Positions 61,151 through 64,000 of a stretch of 64,000 nt of DNA are shown one piece after another. The position numbers and the translations under genes were made by a program. Every line of letters begins with the position of its first letter. Position 1 is the stretch's first letter. The DNA is taken from the NCBI GenBank assembly GCA_033239005.1, contig BSQZ01000009.1, forward strand, positions 2,208,252 to 2,272,251, given 5' to 3'. Under the pieces are notes generated by a model. It worked only from the letters and a program-made list of their open reading frames with translations, was not told where the DNA came from and ran no database searches. Origin of the DNA: Lamellibrachia satsuma (taxonomy: Eukaryota > Annelida > Polychaeta > Sabellida > Siboglinidae).

Positions 61151-61854
61151 GCCAACTGAAAGCACTCTAGCACACCCCCACACTCTAGCACACCCCCACA
61201 CACAAATTCCAAAACCAGTATCATGCAGAAGATGCAATTACCAAGTGATAGTGCAGCAGTATCATGAGAAGTCATGGTGTCTTGAAATTGCTCTCATTTT
61301 GCATAGATAACACCAATTCTAGGGGAAGTGATATGAATTCCTGGGCAGCTGACATGCATGAACAAAGGCAGTAAACACTGTAATAACATTATTTCAAGCC
61401 AAGCATTTACTCATTGCTCCCAAACTAAAAAAAGTACTACATCAGCTGGTTTCAGTTACAATAAACCATAAATAGAACCATCCTTGAAAGACCATCTCAC
61501 TATAACAGGGACAAACCTCAATTCAAATAAAAGGAATGGAGTGAGTCTACACTGAATCTCATCTCACCAACTAATGATAGCTAGTTCAGTTTCTGAACTG
61601 GAGGGACGGGGGCAGCAACACAGACATCTGAAAATACCACTTCCATATCAGCAAAACCACCTGACTATGCCAGCAATGCTGATTGCACTACTTCAAAAAA
61701 CAACGATTGTGCCAAAACAGCAATCCTGCTTGGTGATAGATCATCAGAAAGTGATCTATCCAACTACAAAACCCCTGAACCAACATCTTGATGGCTTGAA
61801 CAATTAAAAATATAATCAAGACCGACATTGACAAAAAAGTGACATTCCTTGCTG

Positions 61855-61921
61855 CAATACACCCACCCCAACATACACCCACCCCAACATACACCCACTC
61901 CAACATACACCCACCCCAATC
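61855..61921. repeat. 15-16-bp repeat, about 4 units
   Basis: Units of the form ACACCCACCCCAACAT. A related two-copy CACACTCTAGCACACCCC lies at about 61165-61203. Confidence 0.9.
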
Positions 61922-62541
61922 CAAAAATGTCCTTTCTAAGATAATGATAGGGTGCTGCTAAACTGTACCAGAGCATATCCACACTGCAACCTCTTCATTA
62001 ACCAGTGTTCAAAATGAGGGGGGTCTGGGGGTCCAGGACCCCCATAAGGCACCAGGGACCTCCCATAAAAAAGACAAATGTAAGCTTGGGGGGTCCCACA
62101 TTTCATAGTTGTACCCTTCCGCTGCTGCACTTGTTGTTGCATGTGAGGTGACGATCTTGCAGCAAGAACTTGATGGTTTTCACACAACTCGACAGTTTTC
62201 ACAGAATTCAATCAATCTCGCAGCAAGAACTCAACGGTTTTGGCAGAACTCAACAGTTTTCGCAGGACTTGACATCATTCTGTTGGTAGTTTAGCTGATT
62301 CATTCAGCTCACTCTATTGTCATTCAGTTCATTTAAAATCATTCCACTCATATCATTGACGAAAGTGTGTTCTGTGGTTAAGTGCGCCATCTGTTGGATG
62401 TCTGCAGTAATGCCACCAATGAGTGTCTAGTTGAGGCATATTTTACCTTGGCATTTTACTTCTCGGAATTACAGAGCACAGTGTATCTGAAAGCACATTA
62501 CTCCAGTAACAATGGTTTAGACCACAATTTACGATTTAGTA

Positions 62542-62575
62542 ATTTAGCAGACGCTCTTATCCAGAGCGACTTACA
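62542..62575 (+). mobile_element. LINE/SINE tail-like motif with hairpin
   Basis: TTTAGCAGACGCTCTTATCC followed by AGAGCGACTTACA. From memory this closely resembles a sequence that recurs in fish genomes within V-SINE/L2-type repeats. It contains a 6-bp stem (CGCTCT/AGAGCG) with a TATCC loop, like the 3' tail hairpins recognised by some LINE reverse transcriptases. The extent of the element on either side is unclear. Confidence 0.5.
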
Positions 62576-62648
62576 AGTGTATTCAACCGAAGTAGGTAAA
62601 ATAACTACAGGTCGCTATGAAAGCAAGCAAGTCTTTTCACATAAATAG

Positions 62649-63969
62649 ACGCTAGTAGCCATAACAGTGCCTGGAAAAAAAGATTTTTTAAGATTTTTTT
62701 TGGGGGGGTGACCAATAATTTTAGGGGACACCCCCAACAGTCAATGGTCATTTCGAACCCACAACAGTATGTACGTGTTGATGGGGTCACGAACTGGTGT
62801 TCACACATCGCTGAATGAACCAATCACTCTCGATCTGTGCTTCCGAAAACGAGGCAGAATTCGTGAACGCGAAACAGGCACACTTGATTGGCACTCTGCG
62901 TCACCAGCAGCAACATTTAACTGCAATGCATTCTGCTATTATTTCAATGTTCTTGTTTAGTAAACTTTACGAACTGTGTTGAAAAAAACACCAATCAAAC
63001 GTGTTTCTATAAATGTCTTTATTACGACTTCGTATGTTTTAATTCGTAGCGTTGGTTTTTATTTGATTCAAGAATAACTCAATTCTTTTCAAACAACAAG
63101 GACGTTGGCATTTGCAGGAATGTCTCAATTCAGTACATTTTTACTGTGTCACATGATATAACATCAAGCGAAAATGTAATTTAAAAACACAAGTTATACG
63201 CATAGAAGGAGATAGATACCTTTATCGCTTCTTGTCATGAACTCGCTGTTTAGCGTTTACTAGTTTGTGTAGTAAAGGACATGGAGATGAATTACAACGT
63301 GTCTTCACATGGATCGTCAGGGAAATAACTCCAGTGTGTGCGCCAACTTATCCATGTGTATCGTCTCGTCGTCGCGAATACGGTAAACCAAACATACTTA
63401 TAGCCTTCGGTAACTGTTCGTCAACTCAAACAAATAGCCATTGTTGCCCACAATATACTACTACACACCGAAAAGAATATGTATTAATAATCATAAATAT
63501 GACCAATGATCCGAGCCGAATACGACATGTTTGTTTCAAAACATGCATCTAATCTATAAGTAATGAGTCAGGCGGGAAAACTTAGCTGACAGGGGAACTG
63601 TCAACTGAAGTCGAAAATGTTAGTTGATGGTTGCACCAGCTCACCAAACGTAGACTTAGTTCCCCACGGCATGTACGGCTAGTGGTTGTCAGTACTGTAT
63701 GCTAGAAAATAATATCAATAATGTTGGTTGGTATTCCATATATGTACGATTAACTGAAATTGAAAGTAAACCAATCTCTTCGCAAGAGGCAATGGTATTA
63801 TGCGCTAGGTGGCGTGTCAGTTTCTTGTCAGCTGAATCATAAATGATGTGCTCAAACGTAAACACACCGATGTTACCAAATATGTAATGGTATATATACA
63901 TATCATACCAATCACCACTGTTTAATTAAACAAATGCGTTTCCCGAACACCGCCGATAACTTCAGTGTG
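62649..63969. other. Unique sequence near right edge
   Basis: Less AT-rich than the preceding 20 kb. The open frames at 62769-62960 and 63265-63552 are not recognisable as proteins. No ephrin first exon (signal peptide plus WN..NP) was found on the minus strand here. Confidence 0.4.
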
Positions 63970-63977
63970 TGACGTCA
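63970..63977. promoter_or_regulatory. Palindromic CRE (TGACGTCA) at window edge
   Basis: A perfect CRE seven bases upstream of an ATG (ACAACATGGTC, 63984) with good initiation context. Only five codons follow before the window ends, so whether a gene starts here cannot be judged. Confidence 0.25.
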
Positions 63978-64000
63978 TACAACATGGTCGTCTTCCATAG

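Noticed and set aside
60950..61237. Minus-strand frame with VLSVGWNNSAIETPFF considered as ephrin exon 1
   Set aside because: The WN motif does not continue to an NPxF-like end, there is no phase-2 donor after it, and no signal peptide precedes it.

Overview
This window looks like a stretch of nuclear DNA from an invertebrate animal. The evidence is spliced genes with GT/AG introns, several decayed non-LTR retrotransposons (LINEs), a hAT-type DNA transposon relic, AT-rich introns and a very heavy load of minisatellites. The protein sequences do not fix the phylum; a lophotrochozoan (for example a mollusc) or an invertebrate deuterostome would fit. No bacterial operon, CRISPR array, rRNA or convincing tRNA was seen.

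Left part (1-20.6 kb). A 46-bp CpG-rich satellite of about 83 units fills 0.64-4.5 kb and is followed by LINE fragments at 4.6-5.5 and 6.4-6.7 kb. A plus-strand multi-exon gene follows, with well supported exons at 9363-9573, 9986-10150, 10417-11886 and 12167-12559 and likely 5' exons near 6.96 and 7.85 kb. Its product has a region whose predicted strand/helix order matches an RRM-like fold, then a serine/arginine- and aspartate/glutamate-rich tail. I do not recognise the family. From 12.9 to 17.8 kb there are six minisatellites and two abutting LINE fragments, one of which has a 44-bp stretch amplified inside its reverse transcriptase. At 17.9-18.6 kb lies a hAT transposon relic related to the transposase that gave rise to vertebrate GTF2IRD2. 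Another LINE fragment (19.25-19.58 kb) and a (TA)n block (20.1-20.5 kb) follow.

Middle and right part (20.6-64 kb). The main gene is an ephrin on the minus strand. Six exons were assembled by hand with consistent splice phases: 32814-32691, 32264-32093, 31699-31589, 29280-29134, 26957-26874 and 25077-24926. Together they encode the Eph-receptor-binding domain with its four cysteines, a Thr-rich stalk and a short hydrophobic C-terminus of GPI-anchor type. The signal-peptide exon was not found, so the first intron is at least 31 kb or the exon is hidden within it. This presumed intron and the smaller introns hold most of the remaining minisatellites (30-, 27-, 21-, 23-, 33-, 24/25- and 37-bp units), a long inverted repeat at 36.6 kb and many short two-copy tandem duplications. 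By rough addition of the listed arrays, tandem repeats occupy about 14 kb, or about 22% of the window.

The two genes have no evident functional link. The most interesting points are: the ephrin exon whose reading frame continues without a stop into a 30-bp minisatellite; the unrecognised RRM-like/acidic gene; and the evidence that tandem duplication has recently been very active here, including inside a LINE coding region.
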